Shown: positions 14,639-25,200 of the stretch, one piece after another
How positions within the stretch are numbered: position 1 is the stretch's first letter
Layout: each line of letters begins with the position of its first letter
Source: Rhodovulum robiginosum
Lineage (GTDB): Bacteria; Pseudomonadota; Alphaproteobacteria; Rhodobacterales; Rhodobacteraceae
DNA length: 64,000 nucleotides
NCBI RefSeq assembly: GCF_003944755.1
Contig: NZ_RWGU01000041.1
Coordinates: 1 to 64,000 of the forward strand
Reading direction: 5' to 3'
The notes under the pieces: model-generated
What the model was told of the DNA's origin: nothing
The model's input: only the letters and a program-made list of their open reading frames with translations
The model's database searches: none
Translations under genes and position numbers: made by a program

Positions 14639-15655
14639 TTACAGGACCGTCTTGACCAGCGTCAGGCTGAAAACCGCGATGAAAAGCGTCGAGACAGCGC
14701 CCAGCGCCAACGGCCGCAGCCCCTTGGCCCTGAGCTTGCGCAGGTCGGTCTCCAGCCCCATGGCGGCCAGCGCCATCGACAGCAGGAAGGTGGTGGCGGC
14801 GACGATATCCGCTTTCAGTTCCGCGGGCGGCGGCGCGACGCTGGCCACCAGCATCATCGCGATGAAGCCGAAGACGAACCAGGGCGTGGGCACCCGTGCG
14901 CCCTCGGCCGCGCCATGGGTGCGCGCCATCATCGCCAGGGTCAGGATCAGCGGGGCCAGCATCATCACGCGCGACAGCTTGGCCACCGTCGCGGCCTCTC
15001 CGGCGGCCTCGCCCCGCTGAAAGCCCGCGGCCACCACCTGGGCGACCTCGTGGATCGACGCGCCGGCCCAGAGGCCGAAATGGTCGGGGGCGAGGCCCAG
15101 CGGCGCGGCCAGCATCGGGTAGAGAAACATCGCCAGCGAGCCGAAGACGGTGACGCAGGCCACCGCGTAGGCCACGTCCTCGTCATGGGCGCGGGTCACC
15201 GTGTTGCACGCGATCACCGCCGAGGCGCCGCAGATCGAGGTCCCGGCGCCGATCAGTTCGGCCAGGCCGCGATCGACGCCCAGCATGCGCCCGGCGGCCT
15301 TGGTGAAAAGGAACGTGGCCACCAACGCCGCGGCGATCACCGCGAGTCCCGTGGCCCCCACCGACACGACCTGCCCGAGCGTCAGTTGCAACCCCAAAAG
15401 CACGATCGCCGCGCGCAGGATGCGCCGCATGGTGAAAGTCACTCCCGGTTTGGCCATCGCCGGCGTGCCCAACAGGTTGTGCAGCGCCATGCCGATCACG
15501 ATGGACAGGATCATCGGGCTCAGGACGCCGATGCCGGGCACCTGCCTCAGGCCGAACGCCGCCGCGGCGACCGTCGCGCAGAGCACCACGCCGGGCACAA
15601 GCCCGGCCCATGGGGCGGCGGGGGATCTGCTGAGGGCTGTGGCGGCGCTTGGCAT
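14639..15655 (-). CDS. yeiH: YeiH/UPF0324-family membrane protein, putative sulfite/sulfate exporter
   Basis: The 338-residue integral membrane protein has about ten hydrophobic segments and the family signatures [27 protein letters not shown] and [14 protein letters not shown]. The family is annotated as putative sulfate exporters and includes TauZ-like proteins of sulfonate degraders, whose pathway also yields sulfite. It is first in a two-gene operon with the LysR regulator and has GGAG eight bases before the ATG. Next to a cytoplasmic sHdr pathway it could remove sulfite or sulfate. Transport itself is not demonstrable from the sequence. Confidence 0.82.
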   Translation of the reverse strand: MPSAATALSRSPAAPWAGLVPGVVLCATVAAAAFGLRQVPGIGVLSPMILSIVIGMALHNLLGTPAMAKPGVTFTMRRILRAAIVLLGLQLTLGQVVSVGATGLAVIAAALVATFLFTKAAGRMLGVDRGLAELIGAGTSICGASAVIACNTVTRAHDEDVAYAVACVTVFGSLAMFLYPMLAAPLGLAPDHFGLWAGASIHEVAQVVAAGFQRGEAAGEAATVAKLSRVMMLAPLILTLAMMARTHGAAEGARVPTPWFVFGFIAMMLVASVAPPPAELKADIVAATTFLLSMALAAMGLETDLRKLRAKGLRPLALGAVSTLFIAVFSLTLVKTVL

Positions 15656-16176
15656 CGGCGGTCTCCGGCTTGGCGGCCAGAATGACGCCCACGAACCGTT
15701 CTTACCAACGAATAGTTTTTCATGAAACGTTCGTCTCTAGCGAACATATGCGCCTTTTGTACCGGTCCCGGCCGCAAAGGTCGATTCGCACCCGGCCGGG
15801 TATCGGCAGACCCGCGTCAAGCCGTTTGCAAAGGCATCGCTGCACCGTTCGTTGTCCCGCCACAAAGCGCCCAAAAAATGGGCGCTGACGCCCGCAGCGT
15901 GCAGCCGAGACGCACCGTCGCGCAATTTAATTACGCAGCGAGACGCGGATTTGAGCAAATCTTTATCGACATATGCTCGCTCGAAGCACAAAAAAAGCCA
16001 AAAAACCAAAACCTTGGTGGTCGGCGGTTGAAGTCGCGCCATCTGGCTGCTCACTGTTCAGCATGTGGAGGCAAAAACCAGCGCTTCCACACAAAACATG
16101 GTCGGTATATGTCCTTACATGTTTAAGAGGGTCCAGGGAGGGCCATCTTCGGCCGATCCAAAAGGAGGAATCAAAG
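15656..16176. other. Long divergent intergenic region between yeiH and the TRAP operon
   Basis: This is 521 bp without a gene and is AT-richer than its surroundings, including an A-rich patch around 15989-16015. Near yeiH it holds several short palindromes (annotated separately). ACATATGC occurs twice, at about 15744-15751 and 15969-15976. The last 20 bases hold AAAGGAGG, the ribosome-binding site of dctP. I find no credible small coding frame or RNA gene. Confidence 0.6.
15693..15745. promoter_or_regulatory. Cluster of three palindromes upstream of yeiH-lysR
   Basis: Within 53 bp there are GAAC-C-GTTC (15693-15701), the perfect palindrome TTTCATGAAA (15718-15727) and GTTCG-N7-CGAAC (15729-15745). 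They lie 38-90 bp upstream of the yeiH start on its coding strand, where a LysR-type regulator would bind an activation site and a promoter-proximal site. The repeated GAAC/GTTC half-site suggests one protein bound more than once. The cotranscribed LysR regulator is the natural candidate. Confidence 0.4.
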
Positions 16177-17262
16177 ATGGAAAGACGCAAGTTTCTGAAA
16201 ACCGCCGCCGGCGGCACCGTTGGCGCCGCTGCGCTGGCGGCACCGGCCGTCGCGCAGGAGCGGACCGACATGGTCATCGTCTCGACCTGGGGCCGCGATT
16301 TCCCCGGTCTTGGCACCAGCGCCCAGCGCCTGGCGGCGCGCATCGAAGAGCTGACCGAAGGGCGCATCGCCGTTCAGTATTTCGCCGCGGGCGAACGCGT
16401 CGGCGCCTTCGACAGCTTTGACGAGGTCGCCTCGGGCAACGCGCAAGCCTACATCGCCGCCGACTACTACTGGAAAGGCAAGCATCCGGGCTGGGCGCCG
16501 TTCACCGCCGTGCCCTTCGGCCTGACCTATAACGAGATCGACGCCTGGATGAAGTTCGGCGGCGGCCAGGAGCTTCTGGACAAGATCGGCGCGGAATTCG
16601 GCATCAAGGGCATGCCCTGCGGCAATACCGGCGTGCAAAAGGGCGGCTGGTTCAACAAGGAAATCAATTCGCCCGAGGACCTCAAGGGCCTCAAGATGCG
16701 TATCCCGGGCCTCGGCGGCGACGTCATGGCCAAGGTCGGCGCCTCGCCGGTTTCGCTTCCGGGCGGGCAGATCTACGAAAACCTCGTCTCGGGCGCCATC
16801 GACGCGACCGAATGGGTGGGGCCGTGGAACGACTTCTTCCTCAAGCTCTACGAGGCGGCGAAATACTATTACTGGCCCGGCATGCACGAGCCCGGCAGCC
16901 AGCTCAGCCTCGGCCTGAACGCCGAATTCTGGGGCTCGCTGTCCCAGAGCGACAAGAACATCATCACCTCGGCCAGCGCCGAGGAGAACGCGATGCAGGC
17001 GGCAGAGACCAACTACAACAACGGGATCTACCTCACCCGGCTCGTCAACGAGTACGGCGTGGAACTGCGCGAGTTCAACGATGACGTCTACGAAGCCTTC
17101 GGCGAGGCAGCAACCGAAGTCATCGAGGAAGCGCGCGACCACAGCCCGCTGGCCGCCGAGATCTTCGACAGCTTCCTGGCGGTGCGCGACAACGTCGGCT
17201 CCTACACGAACTACGCCGACGCCTCCTATGTGGTGAAGCGTAACCGCTTCCTGGGCATATGA
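16177..17262 (+). CDS. dctP: TRAP transporter solute-binding protein (DctP/TakP-like)
   Basis: The 361-residue exported protein has an RR-containing leader (MERRKFLKTAAGG...APAVAQ), Tat-like and cleaved after AVAQ, so it folds before export or resembles TakP leaders. The mature part has the DctP signatures GIKGMPCGNTGVQKGGWF, LKGLKMRIPGLGGDVMAKVG and the ligand-proximal ATEWVGPWNDF. These features match the TakP/mannitol-chloroaromatic branch, whose characterised members bind 2-oxo acids. The ATG has AAAGGAGG spaced eight bases. It heads an operon with dctQ and dctM. The ligand is not determinable by eye; a 2-oxo or hydroxy acid is the best family-based guess. Confidence 0.88.
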   Translation: MERRKFLKTAAGGTVGAAALAAPAVAQERTDMVIVSTWGRDFPGLGTSAQRLAARIEELTEGRIAVQYFAAGERVGAFDSFDEVASGNAQAYIAADYYWKGKHPGWAPFTAVPFGLTYNEIDAWMKFGGGQELLDKIGAEFGIKGMPCGNTGVQKGGWFNKEINSPEDLKGLKMRIPGLGGDVMAKVGASPVSLPGGQIYENLVSGAIDATEWVGPWNDFFLKLYEAAKYYYWPGMHEPGSQLSLGLNAEFWGSLSQSDKNIITSASAEENAMQAAETNYNNGIYLTRLVNEYGVELREFNDDVYEAFGEAATEVIEEARDHSPLAAEIFDSFLAVRDNVGSYTNYADASYVVKRNRFLGI

Positions 17263-17291
17263 CCCGGCGGGTTTAGCCGGCCGGTGACGGA

Positions 17292-17318
17292 CGGGCCAGG
17301 AAAGCGGTTCCTGGCCCG
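17292..17318 (+). terminator. Strong hairpin between dctP and dctQ, likely attenuator or mRNA stabiliser
   Basis: An 11-bp perfect stem (CGGGCCAGGAA / TTCCTGGCCCG) with a 5-nt loop lies 30 bp after the dctP stop and 52 bp before dctQ. It has no U-tract, so it is unlikely to stop all transcription. Such elements commonly protect the binding-protein mRNA or partly terminate, giving more binding protein than permease. Confidence 0.6.
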
Positions 17319-17369
17319 GACCTACTGATAAAATGACGACCATATTCCTGTGGGGGGGACATCAGCCGC

Positions 17370-18338
17370 ATGACAGACACAACCGCTGGGCGCGCCTTGG
17401 TGACGCGTTCTTTCGGCTGGATCGTTCTGGCCGTCATGGGGGCCTTCCTCGTCGATTCGATACTCAAGTTCTGGCTGGGCTTTCCGGGCGCGGCCGCGGC
17501 GCTATCGGGCGGCGGCGCTCTGGCGCTGTTGCAGGCCGCGCTTTATCCCGCAGCCGCGGCGCTGGCTGTTCTGGGAGTGACGCGCCGCCCCGAAGTGTCG
17601 CTGCGCGACGACGCCGCACGGGTCACCGCGATCAACACCTTCATCGTGCGCGCCGCCTTCTGGGTGGTGGTGCTGGTGGGGATCGGCGATGCGATATTGT
17701 CCTTCCTGCGGGTCGACGGCCTGCTGGAAGGGCTGGTGGGCACCGAGCTGGCCTCCGACCTCGGCCGGTCGCAGTTTCGCGGCATCTATTTCCACCTGCC
17801 GCTGGTGCTGCTCGGCATCCTGATCGCAGCAGTCACGCGGGGCATCGCCTTCGTCTGGCTGGGCCTTTTGGTGGTGCTGGCCGAGTTGCTGATCGTGTTC
17901 AGCCGTTTCGTGTTTTCCTACGAGCAGGCGTTCATGGCCGACCTCGTGCGCTTTTGGTACGGCGCGCTGTTCCTGTTCGCCTCGGCCTACACGCTTCTGG
18001 AAGACGCCCATGTGCGCGTCGACCTGCTTTATTCGAACATGTCCCGGCGCGCGCAGGGGCGCACCAACGCCTGGGGCGCCGTGCTTTTGGGCATCACGCT
18101 GTGCTGGACGATCCTCATCATCGGGTTCGGATCGTCGTCCAGCATCATCGTCGGCCCGATCCTGGTGTTCGAGGTCACGCAGTCGGGCTTTGGCATGTAT
18201 GTGAAATACTTCATGGCCGCCTTCCTCGGCATTTTTGCGGTGACGATGATGTTTCAGTTCGTCGCCCAGTTCTTCGAAGCCGTTGCCGATAGACGCGGCG
18301 AGCCTGGCGCGCGCGAGTCGCACGCCGAAATGATCTAG
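17370..18338 (+). CDS. dctQ: TRAP transporter small permease (DctQ), long form
   Basis: The 322-residue membrane protein has about seven hydrophobic segments, instead of four in a typical 160-200-residue DctQ. The conserved DctQ core is in the second half: RFWYGALFLFASAYTLLEDAHVRVDLLY, with the EDAHVRVD signature. The extra N-terminal segments are typical of the TakQ-like branch. A GGGGGGACA site precedes the ATG. The gene lies 19 bp before dctM. It forms the membrane component with DctM and is driven by an ion gradient. Confidence 0.88.
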   Translation: MTDTTAGRALVTRSFGWIVLAVMGAFLVDSILKFWLGFPGAAAALSGGGALALLQAALYPAAAALAVLGVTRRPEVSLRDDAARVTAINTFIVRAAFWVVVLVGIGDAILSFLRVDGLLEGLVGTELASDLGRSQFRGIYFHLPLVLLGILIAAVTRGIAFVWLGLLVVLAELLIVFSRFVFSYEQAFMADLVRFWYGALFLFASAYTLLEDAHVRVDLLYSNMSRRAQGRTNAWGAVLLGITLCWTILIIGFGSSSSIIVGPILVFEVTQSGFGMYVKYFMAAFLGIFAVTMMFQFVAQFFEAVADRRGEPGARESHAEMI

Positions 18339-18357
18339 ACCGACAGGACCCGCCCGG

Positions 18358-21000
<2,643 letters not shown>

Positions 21001-21009
21001 CGCGAACGG

Positions 21010-21029
21010 GGCCGCCCATGGGGGCGGCC
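21010..21029. terminator. Hairpin between the convergent dctM and amidase genes
   Basis: An 8-bp perfect stem (GGCCGCCC / GGGCGGCC) with an ATGG loop follows 9 bp after the dctM stop and ends 28 bp before the amidase stop on the other strand. It has no U-tract on either side but sits where a bidirectional terminator is expected. Confidence 0.45.
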
Positions 21030-21057
21030 ACGGCACACCCCGCCGGTATCGGCAGGG

Positions 21058-22338
21058 TCAGAAACGGCGCATCAGCCAGTCGGCCACGCGCAAGACCCCC
21101 CGGTCGTTGCCCATCGCGCCCACGACCTGCACGCCCATCGGCAGGCCGCCATCGGCCCGCAGGATCGGCACGCTGCAGCAGGGCAGGCCCAGCAGGCTCC
21201 AGATACGGTTGAATGCCGGATTGCCGGTGCCGCTCTCGAAGGCCGGCGCCGGGCCTGTGGCCGCGGGCGTCAACCAGACGGAGTCGGGCGCGACGTGGCC
21301 CTCGAAGAGATGCCGCAATCGCCGCATCGCGCGGCGGTCGTGCGCCCGCTCTTTGGCGCTGGCCGCGCGCCCCTCGGCAAGCTGCGCCCGCAGCCCGTCG
21401 GACAGCAGATCGGGCGCCCGCGCGTATTCGTGGGCCAGCGCCTCGGCCGCCTCCATCGCCATGATGCGGGCGTGCAGCGCAGGCGCGGCGGCAAGCTCTG
21501 CCTCGATATCGGGGGCAAAGCGTTGCTCGTCCAGCAATGGGCCCAGCCCCGCCTCGAACTCCGTCCAGGCGGCGGCGAGCGGCGGTTCGGCCGCGCCCCA
21601 GACCGGCGAGCGGTACACCTGCAGGGTGCCGATCTCCGTGGCGGCGCCGGGTTGCAGGGCAAGGCCCGTCAGCGCCTCGACCGCCAGCGCGGCGTCCGGT
21701 ACCGAGCGCGCGAAAACCCCCACCGTGTCGAGGCTGCGCGACAACGGTGCCACGCCCCCGGTCTCGATCAGATCGAAGGACGGCTTGTACCCCACCACGC
21801 CGCAGAACGAGGCGGGGCGGATCACCGAACCCGAGGTCTGGGTGCCCAGCGCCAGCGGCACCATGCCCGCGGCCACCGCCGCCGCCGAGCCCGAGGACGA
21901 CCCGCCAGGCGTGCGCGCGGCATCGTGCGGGTTGCGGGTGCGGGTCGGGTTGTAGCCGGCGAATTCCGTGGTCTCGGTCTTGCCCAGGATCACCGCACCG
22001 GCGGCACGGGCCAGCGCCACCGACCCTGCGTCGAACCCGGCGATCCGATCCTGCCAGATCGGCGAGCCGCAGCGCCACGGCAGGCCCCTGACCGCGAAGA
22101 TGTCCTTGACCCCCAGCGGCACCCCGTGCAGCGGGCCGCGCGACGGGGCGCTGTCCAGCGCGCGCGCCGCGGCGATGGCCCCTTCAGCATCGACCGCGAC
22201 CCAGGCCGAAAGGTCGCCCTCACGATCCGCGATCCGGTCCAGGCGGGCGCGGACCGCCTGTTCCGCGGTCTGGCGCCCTTGGGCGATGTCGCGCGCGGTG
22301 TCGCGGGCCCCAGGAAGGTCGTCAACGGTATCCGGCAT
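21058..22338 (-). CDS. Amidase-signature family hydrolase
   Basis: The 426-residue amidase-signature enzyme shows the complete Ser-cisSer-Lys triad: Lys78 (GVPLGVKDIF), the cis-Ser in TPGGSSSGSAAA (residues ~147-148) and the nucleophile Ser171 in TQTSGSVIRPASFCG. This is the fold of GatA, but a GatA would be linked to gatB/gatC and have a different C-terminus, so a stand-alone amidase of unknown substrate is more likely. The ATG at 22338 was chosen for its AGGGTGA site and the family-like start. It converges on the TRAP operon. Confidence 0.85.
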   Translation of the reverse strand: MPDTVDDLPGARDTARDIAQGRQTAEQAVRARLDRIADREGDLSAWVAVDAEGAIAAARALDSAPSRGPLHGVPLGVKDIFAVRGLPWRCGSPIWQDRIAGFDAGSVALARAAGAVILGKTETTEFAGYNPTRTRNPHDAARTPGGSSSGSAAAVAAGMVPLALGTQTSGSVIRPASFCGVVGYKPSFDLIETGGVAPLSRSLDTVGVFARSVPDAALAVEALTGLALQPGAATEIGTLQVYRSPVWGAAEPPLAAAWTEFEAGLGPLLDEQRFAPDIEAELAAAPALHARIMAMEAAEALAHEYARAPDLLSDGLRAQLAEGRAASAKERAHDRRAMRRLRHLFEGHVAPDSVWLTPAATGPAPAFESGTGNPAFNRIWSLLGLPCCSVPILRADGGLPMGVQVVGAMGNDRGVLRVADWLMRRF

Positions 22339-22666
22339 GATGTCACCCTGTCGCAACGGCGGGGGTCGCGCCCCGATCAGGGGCCAGTCTGCGCCGAGAC
22401 GGCGCCCGCCGCAAACCCCGCCGCAAACCCGGCACACCGGCGCCCCGCGGCCGACCGCCCCTCCGGCGTGACCGCGCCGAGGCATCGGTCGAGCAACGGC
22501 TGCATCTGCATTTGCCGGGCCATGTCCATCGCACGCCGGCGCAGATGGCGCGCCCGGTCACGGCGCGCGGAGGTGCCATGCCGTCACCCCACGCCGCTAG
22601 GCACTGGACGGGGCGCGCGGCCATGTTAGGCTGGCGTCGTCCCCAGGATGCCCGGACCACCGCTTC
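22339..22666. other. Intergenic region between divergent amidase and DUF2254 genes
   Basis: This is 328 bp of GC-rich sequence holding the promoters of two divergent genes. No clear operator dyad or -35/-10 pair stands out. A 50-codon minus-strand frame at 22377-22529 (MDMARQMQMQPLLDRCLGAV...) looks somewhat protein-like but lacks a ribosome-binding site and known relatives, so it is not called. Confidence 0.5.
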
Positions 22667-23902
22667 ATGATCTCCAAACGCCTCTGGAAGCTCGTTCGCC
22701 TCAGCCGGCAGCTCTGGGTCCGCGCCTCGCTGATCGCGCTTTTGGCCATTTTCGCGGCCATCGCCGGTGTCCTGCTCGAGCCGATCATCCCGGCCGCCAT
22801 AGCCGAAAGGATCGGCGAGGATGCGGTGATGCCGCTTTTGAACGTGCTGGCCTCGTCGATGCTGGCGGTCACCACCTTCTCGCTCAGCGCCATGGTAAAC
22901 GCTCACCGGGCGGCCTCCAGCCAGGTGACGCCGCGCTCTCATCGGCTGTTGCGAGAGGACACGACGACCCAGACGGTTCTGGCCACGTTCCTCGGCGCGT
23001 TCATCTTTGCGCTGGTCTCGATCATCCTGTTCCGCGCGGGGCTTCACGACGGCGCGGCGCCCGTCGTGTTTTTCGCCTTCACGGTGCTCGTGGTCGCCCT
23101 GGTCGTGCTGGCGATCCTGCGCTGGATCGACCACCTCTCGCGGCTCGGCAGCATGGACGAGACCATCAGCCAGGTCGAGGCAAGCGCCCGGCGCACGCTC
23201 GCGCGTCAGCGCGCCGCCCCGAGCCTTGGCGCGCGCCCCCTGCCCGCCGGCCGCGCCGCGATCCCCGACGGGGCAGAACCGGTCCGGGCGCAGCGCGGCG
23301 GCTATGTGCAGTTCGTCGACATGGCCGGGTTGTCGGCGCTGGCCGACGAGGCCGGGGCCGAGATCTTCCTCACCGCCGCGCCGGGCACCTTTGTGGTGTC
23401 GGGAATGCCGATCGCTCATTTCACCCCCGAAAGCAGCCTGTCCCAGGACGCGATCCGCGCGGCATTCGAGATCGACGAGGTGCGCAGCTTCGATCAGGAC
23501 GCGCGCTTCGCGCTGGTGGTTCTGTCCGAGATCGCCTCTCGCGCGCTGTCGCCGGGGCTGAACGACCCGGGCACCGCGATCGACGTTATCGGCCGGCTGG
23601 AACGGCTGCTGGCGGAATGCGACCAGGAAGACCAGGAGGTGCGGTATCCGCGCCTCTGGGCGCCTCTGGTGGGGGCGGACGACCTGATCGAGGACGCCTT
23701 TGACGCCATCGCGCGCGACGGGGCGGGAATGGTCGAGGTCATGCGACGGCTGATCCACGCGCTGAACACGCTGCGCGAGGGCGAGGACAAGGCCATGTCC
23801 AAGGCCGCCGAGCACATGGTCAAACGCGCGCTGGCCCATGCCGAGCGTAGCCTCGCGCTGGAAGAAGACCGGGCCAGCCTGGCGGCGCTCGCAGACCGCT
23901 AG
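22667..23902 (+). CDS. DUF2254-family membrane protein
   Basis: The 411-residue protein has a membrane-embedded N-terminal third (hydrophobic segments near residues 20-40, 58-75, 105-125 and 130-150) and a soluble C-terminal part. The family signature LSEIASRALSPGLNDPGTAIDVIGRLERLL lies near residues 290-320; DUF2254 proteins share the A-L-S-P-G-x-N-D-P-x-T-A core. Function is unknown for the family. It is a single gene facing away from the amidase. Confidence 0.85.
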   Translation: MISKRLWKLVRLSRQLWVRASLIALLAIFAAIAGVLLEPIIPAAIAERIGEDAVMPLLNVLASSMLAVTTFSLSAMVNAHRAASSQVTPRSHRLLREDTTTQTVLATFLGAFIFALVSIILFRAGLHDGAAPVVFFAFTVLVVALVVLAILRWIDHLSRLGSMDETISQVEASARRTLARQRAAPSLGARPLPAGRAAIPDGAEPVRAQRGGYVQFVDMAGLSALADEAGAEIFLTAAPGTFVVSGMPIAHFTPESSLSQDAIRAAFEIDEVRSFDQDARFALVVLSEIASRALSPGLNDPGTAIDVIGRLERLLAECDQEDQEVRYPRLWAPLVGADDLIEDAFDAIARDGAGMVEVMRRLIHALNTLREGEDKAMSKAAEHMVKRALAHAERSLALEEDRASLAALADR

Positions 23903-23990
23903 GGCAGGTCAAGGGGGCCATCCCGGCCTTGCGCGTCAGTCCCGGCGCGCCCCGCAGGACCGGCGCGGCCAAGGCGTCGGGCGCACAGTG

Positions 23991-24893
23991 TCACGCCAGA
24001 AAAGCGAGCGAAAACAACGACAATGTCGAGGTCCAGATAATCACCGGCGCCAGTTGGTCGGTGCGAACGCCATGCAACACCCCAAGCGAAAAGGCCATCG
24101 CGCCGGACGGACCCGCCGCGCACAAAAGCAGGAGCGAGTTCCAGTCTTCCGGCCGCTGTCCCACCTGAAGGGCGGCCCAGACCAGCGCGGGAAAGACCAG
24201 TAATTTCAGCGAAGATATCGTGATCACCGTGGGCGTCGGCATCAGGCTGTGGCCGGACAGGATGACCCCGAGGGCAAACAGCGTCAGCGGCGCGGCGCCG
24301 GCGCCGGCGAACTCCATCGCGGTGAGGACCGGCGCCGGGGTGGGCAGCGTCGCCACATTGCCCAGGACGCCGAGGGCGATGGCGATCAACACCGGGTTCG
24401 CCGCGACCCGCCGCAGCGACTGCATCGGCGAGGAGGCGCGGTTCACCAGCAGATCGGTCGTGACGATGAAAAACGCGAAGGTCACCGTCGCGTCCCACGC
24501 GACGATCCCCGTCACCGCGGTCGCGGCTTTCTCGCCGTAGATCAGGAACGAGATCGGCCAGATATAAAGCAACGTGTTCACGAAAATCGTCGCCATGGCC
24601 AGCAACCACGCCTCGACCATGTCACGGCGCAAAAGGCGATAGGCCACGAAGAAGGCCGAGGCGAACAGGATGGCCTGGCAACAGGCGTAAAGGGCGATGG
24701 CATCGAGGCGAAAGGCGGACCAGTCCAGCCCGTTGACCAGTGGAAAGATCAGCGCCGGCTGGAGCACGAGAAACGCTATGCGGTTGACGGCCGTGGCCTC
24801 GGCCCGGTGCACCTTGCCGGCCCGCCCGAGCAAAAAACCGAGGGCGAGCATCGAGAACACCGGCAGGATGTCGTTCGTCAGTACGTCGAGCAT
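23991..24893 (-). CDS. AEC-family (auxin efflux carrier-like) transporter
   Basis: The 300-residue protein has about ten hydrophobic segments and the two-repeat pattern of the AEC/BASS-like fold: FSMLALGFLLGRAGKV near the N-terminus and PSGAMAFSLGVLHG near the C-terminus. It probably exports or takes up a small organic anion; bacterial members include malate carriers. The ATG at 24893 gives the family-like start MLDVLTNDILPVFSMLALG. It is not obviously in an operon. Confidence 0.82.
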   Translation of the reverse strand: MLDVLTNDILPVFSMLALGFLLGRAGKVHRAEATAVNRIAFLVLQPALIFPLVNGLDWSAFRLDAIALYACCQAILFASAFFVAYRLLRRDMVEAWLLAMATIFVNTLLYIWPISFLIYGEKAATAVTGIVAWDATVTFAFFIVTTDLLVNRASSPMQSLRRVAANPVLIAIALGVLGNVATLPTPAPVLTAMEFAGAGAAPLTLFALGVILSGHSLMPTPTVITISSLKLLVFPALVWAALQVGQRPEDWNSLLLLCAAGPSGAMAFSLGVLHGVRTDQLAPVIIWTSTLSLFSLAFLA

Positions 24894-25200
24894 GCCCTGG
24901 CCCCTTGCGGATACCGACCGAGAAAGCACTCAAACGACCCGGGCGCAAGCGGCGAGCGCGCCCAAGCCGCTGCAACCGCCTTCGGACGCTGGGACCTTTC
25001 CGTCTCGCGTCAGACCGGCCTTCCGACGAGATGCGCGGGTGTAGCGGCAGTGGACGGCGAGATCGTTCCAGCCGGGGGCTGTTGGGCGCAGGAATCACGC
25101 CACGGGGCAAGGCGGGAGGCGCGGGGTTTTTCGCCGCGCAGATGGACGCCGTTCATGCCGCAATGGTGCGCCTTTTGGACGGCGGCCACGCTGTGGGCGC
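24894..25200. other. Intergenic region between mtlK and the AEC carrier gene
   Basis: This is 307 bp. It is the 3' side of the polyol operon and the promoter side of the AEC gene, both on the minus strand. I see no convincing gene, RNA or terminator. Two plus-strand frames run through it but have no recognisable product. Confidence 0.45.

Noticed and set aside
22377-22529. 50-residue minus-strand peptide before the amidase
   Set aside because: Plausible composition but no ribosome-binding site, no relatives known to me and location inside a promoter gap.
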